Notes: a model not told the origin generated them from the letters alone. Shown: positions 41,222 through 50,910, numbered from the stretch's first letter. The stretch is DNA of 64,000 nt from Clostridia bacterium (GCA_026418695.1 JAOAAU010000052.1:20929-84928); one strand, 5' to 3'. A program made the numbers and translations.

Positions 41222-42409
41222 ATGATGAAAAACGTTATATTGGTTCGGTGTGGAGAAATCATATTGAAGGGCCTCAACCGGCCGGTTTTTGAGAGCAAGC
41301 TGATTTCCAACATGAAAAAGTCTTTATACGGACTTGGAAAGATTGATGTTATTAAGTCCCAGAGCAGAATATACATAGAACCTCAGGATGGGAATTATGA
41401 CTTTGAAACAGCGATGAACCGTCTATCTAAAGTTTTCGGGATTGTATCGGTGAGCCCTGTATGGAAGATCGATACCGACTTTGAAACAATTAAGGAACAT
41501 GCATTAAAAATGGTTGGAGACCTTGTAGACCGGATGGGGTACAAGACCTTCAAGGTTGAAACTAAAAGGGGGAACAAGCGGTTCCCGATGGAGTCACCTG
41601 AAATCAGCCGTGAGCTCGGTGCCCATATTCTTAACAATTTCCACAGCTTAAGCGTGGATGTAAATAATCCGGATTTTATTCTGTACGTGGAAGTTCGGGA
41701 ATCTTCCTATATCTATTCGGAAATAATTCCTGCCAACGGGGGAATGCCCCTCGGTACCAATGGGAAAGCTATGCTGCTCCTATCCGGAGGAATTGACAGT
41801 CCTGTCGCAGGGTGGATGATTGCAAAGCGCGGAGTGGAGCTCGAGGCAGTTCACTTCTACAGTTACCCCTACACCAGTGAAAGAGCCAAGGAAAAGGTAA
41901 TTGAACTGACAAGAATTCTGTCTGCCTACTGTAGTGAAATCAAGCTGCATGTGGTTCCATTTACGGAGTTTCAGCTCGAAATCAATGAAAAGTGTCCTCA
42001 GGATGAAATGACCATTATTATGAGAAGAGCCATGATGATGATTGCTGAAAAAATTGCTGAAAAGTCCGGTGCATTGGCCCTGATTACAGGAGAAAGCGTG
42101 GGACAGGTTGCCAGTCAGACCTTGCACAGCCTTGCAGCAACCAATGCAGTCGTTCATATGCCGGTATTCAGACCTTTGATCGGTATGGATAAAAATGAAG
42201 TGATTGATATAGCAAGAAAAATTGATACCTTTGAAACCTCGATTCTTCCATATGAGGATTGCTGTACCGTCTTTGTTGCAAAGCATCCGAAGACAAAACC
42301 TCAGATTAAACGAATCGAGCAGTCAGAATCGAAACTGGATTGGGATACATTAATGAATAATGCCATTGAGAACACGGAAGTACTGACAATCACTCCAAAT
42401 AAAAGCTGA
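41222..42409 (+). CDS. thiI: tRNA 4-thiouridine synthase ThiI
   Basis: 395 residues. The N-terminal ferredoxin-like and THUMP parts span about residues 1-165 (MVGDLVDRMGYKTFKVETKRGNKRFP). The PP-loop LLLSGGIDSPVAGW (near residue 182) activates tRNA U8 as adenylate; TGESVGQVASQTLHSL and PYEDCCTVFVAKHPKTKP follow. No C-terminal rhodanese domain is present, as in Gram-positive ThiI, which takes sulfur directly from the adjacent desulfurase. It starts right after the preceding stop. Confidence 0.95.
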   Translation: MMKNVILVRCGEIILKGLNRPVFESKLISNMKKSLYGLGKIDVIKSQSRIYIEPQDGNYDFETAMNRLSKVFGIVSVSPVWKIDTDFETIKEHALKMVGDLVDRMGYKTFKVETKRGNKRFPMESPEISRELGAHILNNFHSLSVDVNNPDFILYVEVRESSYIYSEIIPANGGMPLGTNGKAMLLLSGGIDSPVAGWMIAKRGVELEAVHFYSYPYTSERAKEKVIELTRILSAYCSEIKLHVVPFTEFQLEINEKCPQDEMTIIMRRAMMMIAEKIAEKSGALALITGESVGQVASQTLHSLAATNAVVHMPVFRPLIGMDKNEVIDIARKIDTFETSILPYEDCCTVFVAKHPKTKPQIKRIEQSESKLDWDTLMNNAIENTEVLTITPNKS

Positions 42410-42498
42410 AGTTGACAACATTGGTGTAATAAACCGCATCTGCAGCAATATTATTATAATAGTTATGATTCATTTTACGCAAACTTAAAGGTACAGAG

Positions 42499-42533
42499 TT
42501 AGAGATATTGCATTTTCTGTTGCGTATCTCTAA
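42499..42533 (+). promoter_or_regulatory. Leader hairpin upstream of the VanW gene
   Basis: TTAGAGATA (42499-42507) pairs with TATCTCTAA (42525-42533), with GCA/TGC pairing inside. It lies 30 bases before the start codon, without a T-tract. A possible mRNA stability or regulatory structure, function unknown. Confidence 0.35.
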
Positions 42534-42562
42534 TGTATCCTAGTTTGAATTGAGGTTATACT

Positions 42563-43921
42563 ATGCTGCAGAACAGGATCAACAAGAGAATAGTTTTATT
42601 CGCAGTGTTAGTGCTGGCATGCATCTCCTTTGCAATCTATTCGACATATATACTAAACATAAAGTCTTTCTACAAGGGAATCCATCTGGACGGACATGAT
42701 CTCTCCGAGATGAGTTATCAAAAAGCCCGGCTGCTGCTTCATGACAGGCTTCGAAAAAACTATGAGGGTAAAGAATTTGAAATCAAATATGGAAACAACT
42801 CCTGGAAATTTGACACAAAGGATATTTCTTTACAGCCGGACACGGATGAAGCTTTGGATCATGCATTCAATATAGGCCGAAGCGGTAATGTCTTCAACCG
42901 ATTGAGCCAGATTATCTCTGTAAGGTTCAATACCATCGATATTCAGCCGGTTTTAAACTATAATACGGATAAGGTTAAGAACCTGCTTGAAACCATAAAA
43001 AAGCAAATTGACCAGGAAGAAAAGAATGCGTCCATAACCTACAAAAATGGAACTATCCTTGTCGAAAAAGATGTTATAGGAAGAAATATGCCAGTTGACA
43101 AAAACTTGGAACTGATAGAGAATCGAATTATAGACAGACAATTTGGCAGCATGGAATTGTATGTCGAAGAAAAGGTCCCAAGAATTACTTATAATGATAT
43201 CAAGGATATTCAAGGTGTTTTATCAGTATTTAAGACGTCCTTCAATCCAAAGGATGAAAACCGGAACCATAACATAAAGCTGGGTTGTGAACGTCTGAAC
43301 AGCATGATTCTCATGCCCAATGACATTTTCTCCATGAATCAGGCTTTAGGGCCAAGAACTTTGGAGAATGGGTATAGGGAAGCGCCGGTTATATTCAAGA
43401 ATGAACTGGTGCCAGGAACAGGCGGAGGAGTATGCCAAATCACCTCGACCCTTTATAACGCAGTCTTGCTGTCAAAGCTGGATGTACTCCAGAGGACGCA
43501 CCATTCATGGCCGCTGGGATATATTGATCCGGGTCGTGACGCAACCATTGCCGAAGACTACATTGACTTCAAATTTCAGAATTCAACAGGTGCTCCTATT
43601 GGCATCAATGCTGAAATTGCAGGAAATACACTGTTTATAAGAATTCTTGGAAAAATCGATGAGCAGAAACAGATCGTCAAATTGAAGTCCGAAGTGCTGG
43701 AAGAGTATCCGGCGGAGGGAGAAGAGGTCGTTATTGACAATAGTATTCCGGATAATGAAAAAGTGATTTCCAGGGAGGCTAAAAAGGGTTTAAAAGTAGT
43801 AGTATATAGAGAAACCTATAGTAAAAGCGGAGAATTGATTGACAAGGAAAAAATCTCGGAGGATATTTACAAACCCGTAAAGGCACAGGTAAAAGTGAAC
43901 GAAAATTACATAAAGAGATAA
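42563..43921 (+). CDS. VanW family protein
   Basis: 452 residues. One N-terminal membrane helix (about residues 10-29) anchors an external protein. Residues about 35-200 look like the peptidoglycan-binding-type repeats that precede VanW domains (DGHDLSEMSYQKARLLL). The VanW domain starts near residue 220 (FSMNQALGPRTLENGYREAPVIFKNELVPGTGGGVCQITSTLYNAVL, HHSWPLGYIDPGRDATIAE) and a G5-like beta segment follows at the end. VanW sits in some vancomycin resistance operons but lacks a proven activity; housekeeping copies like this are common in Clostridia and do not indicate resistance. Confidence 0.88.
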   Translation: MLQNRINKRIVLFAVLVLACISFAIYSTYILNIKSFYKGIHLDGHDLSEMSYQKARLLLHDRLRKNYEGKEFEIKYGNNSWKFDTKDISLQPDTDEALDHAFNIGRSGNVFNRLSQIISVRFNTIDIQPVLNYNTDKVKNLLETIKKQIDQEEKNASITYKNGTILVEKDVIGRNMPVDKNLELIENRIIDRQFGSMELYVEEKVPRITYNDIKDIQGVLSVFKTSFNPKDENRNHNIKLGCERLNSMILMPNDIFSMNQALGPRTLENGYREAPVIFKNELVPGTGGGVCQITSTLYNAVLLSKLDVLQRTHHSWPLGYIDPGRDATIAEDYIDFKFQNSTGAPIGINAEIAGNTLFIRILGKIDEQKQIVKLKSEVLEEYPAEGEEVVIDNSIPDNEKVISREAKKGLKVVVYRETYSKSGELIDKEKISEDIYKPVKAQVKVNENYIKR

Positions 43922-43986
43922 GGATAAAAGAAGCAACATTCGCTGTATGAACGGTACAGCAATACTTGAAAAAAGAGGTCAAATGT

Positions 43987-44667
43987 ATGGATAATGCACT
44001 TTACAACACGACGATTGAATGCCCGGTGTGTTCAAAAAAGTTCGAGGTTACAAAAGTAAGGGCTAAAACCAGCAAAGTTTTAGAAAGAGATTCAGACTTC
44101 TGTGTTTACTATGAAGGAATCAATCCCATCATGTATGATGTTTGGGTTTGTGAACACTGCGGCTATGCCGCTCAACAGGACAAGTTCAGCGAGATCAGTG
44201 ACAGAGATGCCAAAACCATCAAGGAAACGATATCTCCAAAATGGCATCAGCGGAGTTTTGCCGGTGAAAGATCCATAGAAAATTCCATAGAAGCATTTAA
44301 AATTGCTCTATTGAATCTGCAGGTACGGAAAGCAAAGGCCAGCGAGCTTGCAAAAGTGTGTATCCGAATCGCGTGGCTCTACCGTATAGCAAAAGATGAA
44401 AAAGAAAAAGACTTTATGAAGTTTGCATTGAAGGGTTATACGGAAACCTTTGAAAAGGAAAATTTCCCTGTAGACAAATTAGATGAAAACACCTGCCTGT
44501 ATATGATCGGTGAATTGAACCGTCGTGTCGGAAATTTGGATGATTCCATCAAATGGTTCAGCCGGCTCATCGGCTCCCCTCAGGGGAGGCAGAATCCAAA
44601 GCTGATCGAAGCCGCCAGAGAACAATTCCAACTGGCTAAAGAACAGCTTGGAGATGCAGCGAAGTAA
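43987..44667 (+). CDS. DUF2225 family protein
   Basis: 226 residues from ATG 43987 (AGAGGTC at 43974-43980), with a longer TTG start at 43966 possible. The N-terminus carries two zinc-type pairs, IECPVCSKKF and VCEHCGYAA. The remainder is helical with TPR-like repeats (AKVCIRIAWLYRIAKDEKEKDFMKFALKGY, MIGELNRRVGNLDDSIKWFSRLI). This is the DUF2225 pattern, which is widespread in Firmicutes and without a known role. It has its own terminator. Confidence 0.85.
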   Translation: MDNALYNTTIECPVCSKKFEVTKVRAKTSKVLERDSDFCVYYEGINPIMYDVWVCEHCGYAAQQDKFSEISDRDAKTIKETISPKWHQRSFAGERSIENSIEAFKIALLNLQVRKAKASELAKVCIRIAWLYRIAKDEKEKDFMKFALKGYTETFEKENFPVDKLDENTCLYMIGELNRRVGNLDDSIKWFSRLIGSPQGRQNPKLIEAAREQFQLAKEQLGDAAK

Positions 44668-44694
44668 TTTGAAAATTATTTCTAAACCTTTTGG

Positions 44695-44738
44695 AGCGCG
44701 AAAAATTAATTATGCACATTTTTCGCGCTTCCTTCTTC
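44695..44738 (+). terminator. Terminator after the DUF2225 gene
   Basis: AGCGCGAAAAAT (44695-44706) pairs with ATTTTTCGCGCT (44718-44729), loop of 11, followed by a pyrimidine stretch. Confidence 0.75.
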
Positions 44739-44797
44739 TAATAATGAGTACGGAAATAAGTTTATCGTTAGTTTGATTTGATGTAAGTGGAGGTTCC

Positions 44798-45787
44798 ATG
44801 GAAATAGGCAAGATACCCAATGACATTCTAAAGGAAATTGTTCTAAACAAAATCAAATATAAAAGAAAAGAAGTCCTGGTAAGACCCAGTATCGGAGAGG
44901 ATTGCAGTGTGGTTGATTTTGGAGATGAGGTTTGTGTTCTGTCCTCCGACCCTATCACTGGTGCAGCCAATGAGGTAGGAAGACTTGCTGTCCATGTTTC
45001 CTGCAATGATGTTGCTTCTTGCGGGATCGAACCCCTTGGACTGATGGTAACCATCCTTGCGCCTCCGGATACTTCAAAAGAAGATCTCAGTATTATCATG
45101 TCGCAGTTGAGCGAAACGGCAGCTTCCCTGAAGGTAGATATCATGGGTGGACATACTGAGATTACAGACGCTGTGAACAGAGTGGTAATTATGTCTACAG
45201 CCATTGGAAAAGCGCCAAAGGGGAAAGTTGTTACTACTGCAGGTGCCAAAGCCGGAGACAAAATCGTCATGACAAAAACGGCCGGACTTGAGGGGACAGC
45301 AATCATTGCCTTTGAAAGAGAAAAGGAACTCCTTAATGTCTTGGGAAGGGAAATCGTGGATAATGCTAAAAAGTTTATGGATTCCATTAGTGTTGTTAAA
45401 GAAGGGGTTATTGCCGGGGCTTTTGGAGTATCCGCTATGCATGATGTTACCGAAGGCGGTATTCTAGGCGCTGCTTGGGAACTGGCGGAGGCTTCCGGAA
45501 AGGGATTTAGAATCGAGAAGAACTTGATCCCGATCAAAGAAGAAACCTTAAAGATCACGGCTTTTTATAAAATTGATCCTATGAAGCTGATTTCAAGCGG
45601 CTGTATGGTCATTGCATGCCTGAATGGAGATGAACTTGTTGAAGAATTAAGGAAGCAGGGTATACAAGCTTCTGTGATCGGAGAGATTACAGAGGAAAAA
45701 GATAAACTTCTGTTCACTGAAAACGAAAGGGTCTATATTGGTCAACCAGCCTCCGATGAACTTTACAAAGTCATTGGAAAGGATTAA
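44798..45787 (+). CDS. AIR synthase/HypE-like protein
   Basis: 329 residues of the PurM-like fold: VRPSIGEDCSVVDFGDEVCVLSSDPI (ATP/Mg part), HVSCNDVASCGIEPLG, DIMGGHTEITDAV, MTKTAGLEGTAIIA, MHDVTEGGILGAAWEL and SSGCMVIAC. The arrangement resembles hydrogenase maturation factor HypE, but the HypE C-terminal Cys motif (PRIC) is absent and no hyp genes are adjacent. It is thus an ATP-dependent AIR-synthase-related protein of unknown substrate. ATG 44798 follows GTGGAGG. Confidence 0.82.
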   Translation: MEIGKIPNDILKEIVLNKIKYKRKEVLVRPSIGEDCSVVDFGDEVCVLSSDPITGAANEVGRLAVHVSCNDVASCGIEPLGLMVTILAPPDTSKEDLSIIMSQLSETAASLKVDIMGGHTEITDAVNRVVIMSTAIGKAPKGKVVTTAGAKAGDKIVMTKTAGLEGTAIIAFEREKELLNVLGREIVDNAKKFMDSISVVKEGVIAGAFGVSAMHDVTEGGILGAAWELAEASGKGFRIEKNLIPIKEETLKITAFYKIDPMKLISSGCMVIACLNGDELVEELRKQGIQASVIGEITEEKDKLLFTENERVYIGQPASDELYKVIGKD

Positions 45788-45851
45788 AAGTGACAAATTG
45801 TACAAGCTTGCGACTTTTATAACTTTTTTTATGTAAATTTTTCAAACCTAA

Positions 45852-45880
45852 TTGACATATTCTATAAACGTGATTATAAT
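45852..45880 (+). promoter_or_regulatory. Consensus sigma-A promoter of glyA
   Basis: TTGACA (45852-45857) and TATAAT (45875-45880) with a 17-base spacer, a perfect consensus promoter, 50 bases upstream of the riboswitch. Confidence 0.92.
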
Positions 45881-45930
45881 TTAGGTGATTATATTATTAT
45901 AGCATTCAAGTGAATAATATCGCGGATGAA

Positions 45931-46087
45931 GGCTATGGGAGAGTTACCGTATATCGGTACACCGAAGGAGCAATACTCTCAGGTTAAGTGACCATAGCAG
46001 GACGCACCTCTGGAGAGACCGTCAAGGCGCCGAAGGGGCAAAATCCGGAACTTCCGGGTATAATCTCTCAGGCAAAAGGACAGAGTT
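45931..46087 (+). ncRNA. Tandem glycine riboswitch
   Basis: Two consecutive aptamers. The first (45931-45999) is closed by GCTATGG/CCATAGC and carries GGGAGAG, CACCGAAGGAGCAA and CTCTCAGGT. The second (46006-46087) is closed by CTCTG/CAGAG and carries GGAGAGACC, CGCCGAAGGGGCAAA and ATCTCTCAGGCAAAAGGAC. These are the signature of the gcvT-type glycine riboswitch. An intrinsic terminator follows before glyA, so glycine binding probably promotes read-through (an ON switch in known cases). Confidence 0.96.
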
Positions 46088-46129
46088 ATTTTAATGAACA
46101 ATAGAAGCTTTTTTATTGTTGCTTTTCAG

Positions 46130-46159
46130 AGGTCAAATCTTAGGATTTGGCTTTTTTTG
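46130..46159 (+). terminator. Riboswitch expression-platform terminator before glyA
   Basis: AGGTCAAATC (46130-46139) pairs with GATTTGGCTT (46144-46153) with wobbles, loop of 4, then T run. Its position between riboswitch and glyA makes it the likely regulated terminator. A weaker stem AACAATA/TATTGTT (46097-46119) may be the competing structure. Confidence 0.8.
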
Positions 46160-46187
46160 ATGCAAAATTTGGAGGAGGTAATATAAA

Positions 46188-47426
46188 ATGTACAGTTTAA
46201 AAGAAATTTCCAAAGTCGACCCGCAAGTCGCTTATCTGATTGAAGATGAAGCCAACCGGCAGAGACACAAGATTGAGCTCATCGCTTCAGAAAACTTCGT
46301 AAGTGAAGCAGTCATGGAAGCCATGGGAACTCCGCTTACCAACAAGTATGCAGAAGGTTATCCCGGAAAGAGATACTATGGCGGATGTGAGCACGTGGAT
46401 GTGATTGAACAGCTTGCGATCGACCGTGCTAAAGAGCTTTTCGGTGCTGAACATGCCAATGTACAGCCACACTCAGGAGCACAGGCCAATATGGCAGTAT
46501 TCTTCGCAGTACTTGAACCTGGAGATACTTTCCTCGGAATGAACCTTGCTCATGGCGGTCATCTGAGCCACGGCATGGCCATCAATATGTCCGGAAAATA
46601 CTATAAGGCTGTTCCTTACGGTGTTAGAAAAGAAGACAGCAGAATTGATTATGATGAATTAAGAAAAATTGCGATAGAAAACAAACCGAAAATGATTGTA
46701 GCCGGTGCCAGTGCATATCCTAGGACCATTGACTTCAAGGCTTTTCGTGAAATTGCGGATGAAGTTGGCGCTTACCTGATGGTCGATATGGCACATATCG
46801 CCGGTCTGGTTGCAGCAGGTCTGCATCCAAATCCGGTTCCTTACGCACACTTTGTTACAACAACAACGCACAAAACCCTTCGCGGACCAAGAGGCGGTAT
46901 GATCCTCTGCAAAGAAGAGTTTGCAAAGAAAATTAACAGTGCAGTATTCCCTGGAATTCAGGGCGGACCGCTGATGCATGTAATCGCTGCAAAGGCAGTA
47001 GCTCTTAAGGAAGCATTATCAGATGAATTCAAAACTTATCAGACTCAGATCGTTAAAAATGCTTCCGCACTTGCTGAATCACTGATGGCAAAAGGGTTCA
47101 AACTTGTGTCTGACGGTACGGATAATCACCTGATGTTAGTAGACCTCACCAGCAAGGGCGTTACCGGTAAAGATGCGCAGCATCTTTTGGATGATGTATC
47201 CATTACCTGTAATAAGAACGGTATTCCGTTTGATACTCAAAGTCCTTTCATTACAAGCGGAATCAGACTTGGGACTCCTGCTGTAACTGCCAGAGGAATG
47301 AAGGAGGAAGACATGGCTGAAATCGCAGATCTTATTAATCTTGCGATTACAGACTTGGAAAATTCCAAGGAAGCCATTAGAAATCGGGTAAGAATTCTTT
47401 GTGACAAATATCCTCTTTATGCGTAA
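46188..47426 (+). CDS. glyA: Serine hydroxymethyltransferase
   Basis: 412 residues, standard. The PLP lysine is K229 in [42 protein letters not shown] and [18 protein letters not shown] are all typical. It interconverts serine and glycine with tetrahydrofolate. Preceded by GGAGGAGGT and under a tandem glycine riboswitch. If the switch turns expression on with glycine, the enzyme would mainly remove excess glycine towards serine and pyruvate, sensible in an amino-acid fermenter (inference). It ends in a terminator. Confidence 0.98.
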   Translation: MYSLKEISKVDPQVAYLIEDEANRQRHKIELIASENFVSEAVMEAMGTPLTNKYAEGYPGKRYYGGCEHVDVIEQLAIDRAKELFGAEHANVQPHSGAQANMAVFFAVLEPGDTFLGMNLAHGGHLSHGMAINMSGKYYKAVPYGVRKEDSRIDYDELRKIAIENKPKMIVAGASAYPRTIDFKAFREIADEVGAYLMVDMAHIAGLVAAGLHPNPVPYAHFVTTTTHKTLRGPRGGMILCKEEFAKKINSAVFPGIQGGPLMHVIAAKAVALKEALSDEFKTYQTQIVKNASALAESLMAKGFKLVSDGTDNHLMLVDLTSKGVTGKDAQHLLDDVSITCNKNGIPFDTQSPFITSGIRLGTPAVTARGMKEEDMAEIADLINLAITDLENSKEAIRNRVRILCDKYPLYA

Positions 47427-47444
47427 TCCTTTATGATCGGAACC

Positions 47445-47477
47445 AACCCTCGACATCAACGTGTCGGGGGTTTTTGT
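47445..47477 (+). terminator. Terminator after glyA
   Basis: Stem CCCTCGACA with TGTCGGGGG (about 47445-47456 with 47461-47472), loop CAAC, followed by T5 and more T. Confidence 0.88.
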
Positions 47478-47544
47478 TTGTGTTTTATGGAATAATTTAA
47501 TTGTTAATATTTGATAATTATTTAGTCAAACCTTTAATAAGATA

Positions 47545-47553
47545 TGGTATAAT
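47545..47553 (+). promoter_or_regulatory. Extended -10 promoter of the HtrA gene
   Basis: TGGTATAAT with TATAAT at 47548-47553, 43 bases before ATG 47596. Confidence 0.6.
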
Positions 47554-47595
47554 AAAGAATATTTCTTAACGCTGTAAAAATCCGGGGGAGAACAA

Positions 47596-48744
47596 ATGAT
47601 TATTAAAACAAGAAAATTAGCTGTTTTCATATCCGCTGCCATCTTGACACTTTCCTTTTCTGTAAGCGCTTCGGCTGAAAATGCCGTTAAAGTCTATGTG
47701 AATGATGTTCCAGCCAATAGTGAGGCAAAAGTGATTAACGGTACGGTATATGTTCCTTTAAAAACCATCGGCCAATCCATGGGCGCCAATGTAAATTGGA
47801 ATCCCCAGGAGCAGATAGTATCCATCAATTCCAAGCAACTGAACATTCCAGGCGTTATCAATAAGATATCTCCGTCTGTTGTAGGCATCGTCGGAAAAAC
47901 AAAAGGTGATGACGGATTGGGATTTTCCAACCGGGACAGCATTGCTTTTGGTACGGGAATCATTTATAAGGCCAACGGTTATATCATCACCAATGCCCAT
48001 GTTGTAAGCAACCTTGAAAACATCATTGTTGTTCTATCCAATGGGAAGGCCTATGAAGGACGTTTAAAGGCGATTGACGAGTTTTCGGATCTGGCTTTGG
48101 TCAAAATTGATAAAGGCGGTCTCATTCCGGCGGAACTTGGAGAGGCTTCAGACATCTATGTAGGTGAACAAGTGGTTGCCATTGGGACGCCACTATCTAT
48201 TTCTCTCAGAAATTCTGCAACTTCCGGTATCGTCAGCGGATTAAACAGGCCATTGGAGAGCTCCTATGGATTGATCCAGTCAGATGCCGCCATTAACGCA
48301 GGAAACAGTGGAGGACCCCTTGTAAACATGCAAGGAAAAGTAATTGGTATCAATTCGGTGAAATTCCAGGGAATTGGTATTGAAGGCCTAAGTTTTTCAA
48401 TTCCGATTGATACTGTTAAATATGTAGTTGGACATTTTGAGAAATACGGAAAGGTGAAGCGTCCCTATCTTGGTGCAAAGTTCCAGGAAAGTCTTGCTGC
48501 CAAGTATGGACTGCCTACAGAGGAAGGGCTGACCATTACTGAAATAGAAAAAGATTCACCTGCAGAAGAAGCAGGATTGCATGCAGACGACATCCTTTTA
48601 TCCATTAATGGTAAAAAACTCTCTACCTTTGTTACATATAACGAGGAGACAAAAAAATATCTACCGGGGGATACGGTAGAATTCAAGGTTTTAAGGAATT
48701 CTAACGAGCTGACTGCGAAGGTGACGTTTTCGGAAACCAAATAA
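47596..48744 (+). CDS. Secreted HtrA-type serine protease with stalk domain
   Basis: 382 residues. A signal peptide spans about 1-28. A half stalk domain (copper amine oxidase N-like) spans residues 31-82 (VYVPLKTIGQSMGANVNWNPQEQIVSI). Then comes a trypsin-like HtrA domain with H135 (TNAHV), D165 (DLALVKI) and S238 (GNSGGPLVN). One PDZ domain lies at about 285-380 (GLTITEIEKDSPAEEAGLHADDILLSINGK). HtrA proteases handle misfolded exported proteins; the N-terminal stalk replaces the usual membrane anchor and may hold it at the wall. The next gene, also a stalk-domain protein, starts 24 bases later. Confidence 0.93.
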   Translation: MIIKTRKLAVFISAAILTLSFSVSASAENAVKVYVNDVPANSEAKVINGTVYVPLKTIGQSMGANVNWNPQEQIVSINSKQLNIPGVINKISPSVVGIVGKTKGDDGLGFSNRDSIAFGTGIIYKANGYIITNAHVVSNLENIIVVLSNGKAYEGRLKAIDEFSDLALVKIDKGGLIPAELGEASDIYVGEQVVAIGTPLSISLRNSATSGIVSGLNRPLESSYGLIQSDAAINAGNSGGPLVNMQGKVIGINSVKFQGIGIEGLSFSIPIDTVKYVVGHFEKYGKVKRPYLGAKFQESLAAKYGLPTEEGLTITEIEKDSPAEEAGLHADDILLSINGKKLSTFVTYNEETKKYLPGDTVEFKVLRNSNELTAKVTFSETK

Positions 48745-48768
48745 ATACTGTGAACCGAGAGGATAAAT

Positions 48769-50697
48769 ATGATGAAAGTACATATAAAGAAGTTACTAAG
48801 TCTCATCCTGATCATTGCTTTCACGGCTTCAAACACGATCATGGCAATTGCGTCAGAGGATCAGACGGAAATTCTTTTTAAAATCGGCAGTGAAACTATG
48901 AAAGTCAATGGAAAAGCCTATAGGATTCCCAAGTCCTATATGGAGGGAAACAATACGCTTGTACCGCTTCGTGCCATTGTTGAGGCTTTTGGAGCAGAGG
49001 TCAATTGGAAGGACAATGGAGAAATAGAGCTGGTTTATAATAAGACAAATATCACGATGAATATCGGTCAAAAGGCCTGTACCGTCAACGGAGAAGATAG
49101 GGAACTGCCTGTGGCACCGGTTCTGTATAAAAATACAACCATGGTGCCTACACGGTTTATTGCAGAAAACTTTGGTGCGGATGTCCAATACTTATCCGGC
49201 TCGAATTCAGTAAAAATTCTTGTCAAAGATAATGCCATCAAGGATTTCTCACAAATTACCGGCGGGATCAACAAGACACAGATTGGCAACAGCTATTTTG
49301 GGTGGAGCATTAATGTCCCCAAAGGATCTCAGGTCATTCGGACATCCCCGTCTACCCATGAGGTTGTCATCAAAAATTCACAGAAAGGTATGACCCTTGA
49401 AATCTCAGCGGGGACCTATTACAAAAAGACCTTAAAGGATTTTTATACGGAAACTGAAAAGCTTTTAAAGGAATATTATGCCGACAAACTGTTAAGTGCC
49501 AGTGAAAATCAGAATTATGCCGAATTTATCTATGAAAGCTATTATGGGACTACCTTGAAAAGAATTTATATCAAAAGCAATTACTTCTATGAGGTTACGC
49601 TGACCTTTGATAAAGTGACCGCAAAAAAACCTTTTGAGGATGCTGCCAACAAAGGGATCATTTCTTCCTTTAATCTGAATTTCAACGGCGGTTCTTCAGA
49701 GGTTATCGATGTGAATAAGGCCAAAGACGGATATATTAAATATGAGAACAGTATTCTTCATTGCTCCATTGATATTTTACCGGAACTGGCAACATCCGTT
49801 TCCACCATCGATTTTAACGGAATGTATGGGGCCCCAAGCTTTGGGCTTAACAAGGGGGAGAGCATTAATATCAAAGTCGATAAACTGGCGAACGACACCA
49901 GTATTGAAAAAATCGCAGACGATAACAAAGCCTTATATGATGCGAATTACAATGCCAAGAACTATAGTTTCGTAGAAAAGAAGAAGGTTGATCTGCCGGG
50001 GAATAAAAGTACCTTCAAACTGGTTTACAATATTCAGATCAAAACCAACAAATACATTGTTGAAGAATACTATTTCCAGGATAAAGACCTGGTCTACACC
50101 GTAGCGTTTAAAGTATTTGAAGACAGACACAAGGAATTGAGCGGCAAATTCAACCGGATTCTTGAATCCTTCAAGTACTCGACCGATAACCGGGAAGATA
50201 TCAAGTCGTATCTCAACGATTATTATAAAACAAAGGATGGGTTGCTGGATAAGGTTGGAGTAGACAATACGCCGACCACCGTTCGAAGCGAAAAATATGG
50301 CTGGGAAGTGAAAGTTCCGGGATACTGGTACCAATTCTCGAATAATTTTGAGGATGGGGCAACCACCTTCCTGAATCCCAATACTTCATCCGTTGCTGCG
50401 GTCAACACAGTAAAAAATGATGACAGCTCTGATGAAGAGAAATTTGAACTGGATTTTGACAGCGGGAATATGAAACTTATCGATAAGAAAACCATCCAAT
50501 GGAAGGGCAGAAATATTCGAGTCTACACTATCAGTATGAACGAAGATAAGGAAATCACACTAGATTACAAGCTTTATGTCATCGATGGCAAAGAATATAC
50601 TTATGGCTTTGCAACCATGATCTATGATCTTTATTCCACAGAAAACAATCTGAAGGAACTCCAGGATATTTTCGACTCCTTTGTTCCAAAGGGATAA
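48769..50697 (+). CDS. Secreted stalk-domain (copper amine oxidase N-like) protein, large
   Basis: 642 residues. A signal peptide spans about 1-30 (LLSLILIIAFTASNTIMAIA). A complete stalk domain (about 40-150) has NTLVPLRAIVEAFGAEVNWKDNGEIEL and TTMVPTRFIAENFGADV. Three related beta-rich segments follow, each opening with a pattern like YFGWSINVPKGSQV (about 173), YENSILHCSIDILPEL (about 324) and YGWEVKVPGYWY (about 510), resembling PsbP/MOG1-like repeats. Co-transcribed with the stalk-domain HtrA, so it may be its substrate or partner at the cell surface; that is inference. ATG 48769 or 48772; GAGAGG upstream. Confidence 0.8.
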   Translation: MMKVHIKKLLSLILIIAFTASNTIMAIASEDQTEILFKIGSETMKVNGKAYRIPKSYMEGNNTLVPLRAIVEAFGAEVNWKDNGEIELVYNKTNITMNIGQKACTVNGEDRELPVAPVLYKNTTMVPTRFIAENFGADVQYLSGSNSVKILVKDNAIKDFSQITGGINKTQIGNSYFGWSINVPKGSQVIRTSPSTHEVVIKNSQKGMTLEISAGTYYKKTLKDFYTETEKLLKEYYADKLLSASENQNYAEFIYESYYGTTLKRIYIKSNYFYEVTLTFDKVTAKKPFEDAANKGIISSFNLNFNGGSSEVIDVNKAKDGYIKYENSILHCSIDILPELATSVSTIDFNGMYGAPSFGLNKGESINIKVDKLANDTSIEKIADDNKALYDANYNAKNYSFVEKKKVDLPGNKSTFKLVYNIQIKTNKYIVEEYYFQDKDLVYTVAFKVFEDRHKELSGKFNRILESFKYSTDNREDIKSYLNDYYKTKDGLLDKVGVDNTPTTVRSEKYGWEVKVPGYWYQFSNNFEDGATTFLNPNTSSVAAVNTVKNDDSSDEEKFELDFDSGNMKLIDKKTIQWKGRNIRVYTISMNEDKEITLDYKLYVIDGKEYTYGFATMIYDLYSTENNLKELQDIFDSFVPKG

Positions 50698-50742
50698 TCC
50701 TGCTGGTAGCTGCTAATCATATTAGATATAAAGCGACGCATA

Positions 50743-50778
50743 GAATGGGGTGATTATTATCACCTCATTCTTTATTTT
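50743..50778 (+). terminator. Terminator after the stalk-domain pair
   Basis: GAATGGGGTGAT (50743-50754) pairs with ATCACCTCATTC (50759-50770) with one wobble, loop TATT, then TTTATTTT. Confidence 0.88.
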
Positions 50779-50910
50779 CAGCATGGGACAAAAACAAACC
50801 TATAGAAAAATATCACCGGTAAATGCTATAATATACTAACCAAGAAACATTTAGGACAAGTTTTAGAAGATTTTAAATTTTTAACAAATTATGAAAGAAG
50901 CCGATAGACT

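Noticed and set aside
42563..43921. VanW homologue as a vancomycin resistance determinant
   Set aside because: No vanH, vanA, vanX or vanS/R genes are present; housekeeping VanW-domain proteins are common in Clostridia.
44798..45787. Hydrogenase maturation HypE
   Set aside because: The PurM-like fold matches but the HypE C-terminal Cys motif and other hyp genes are missing, so a general AIR-synthase-like call is safer.
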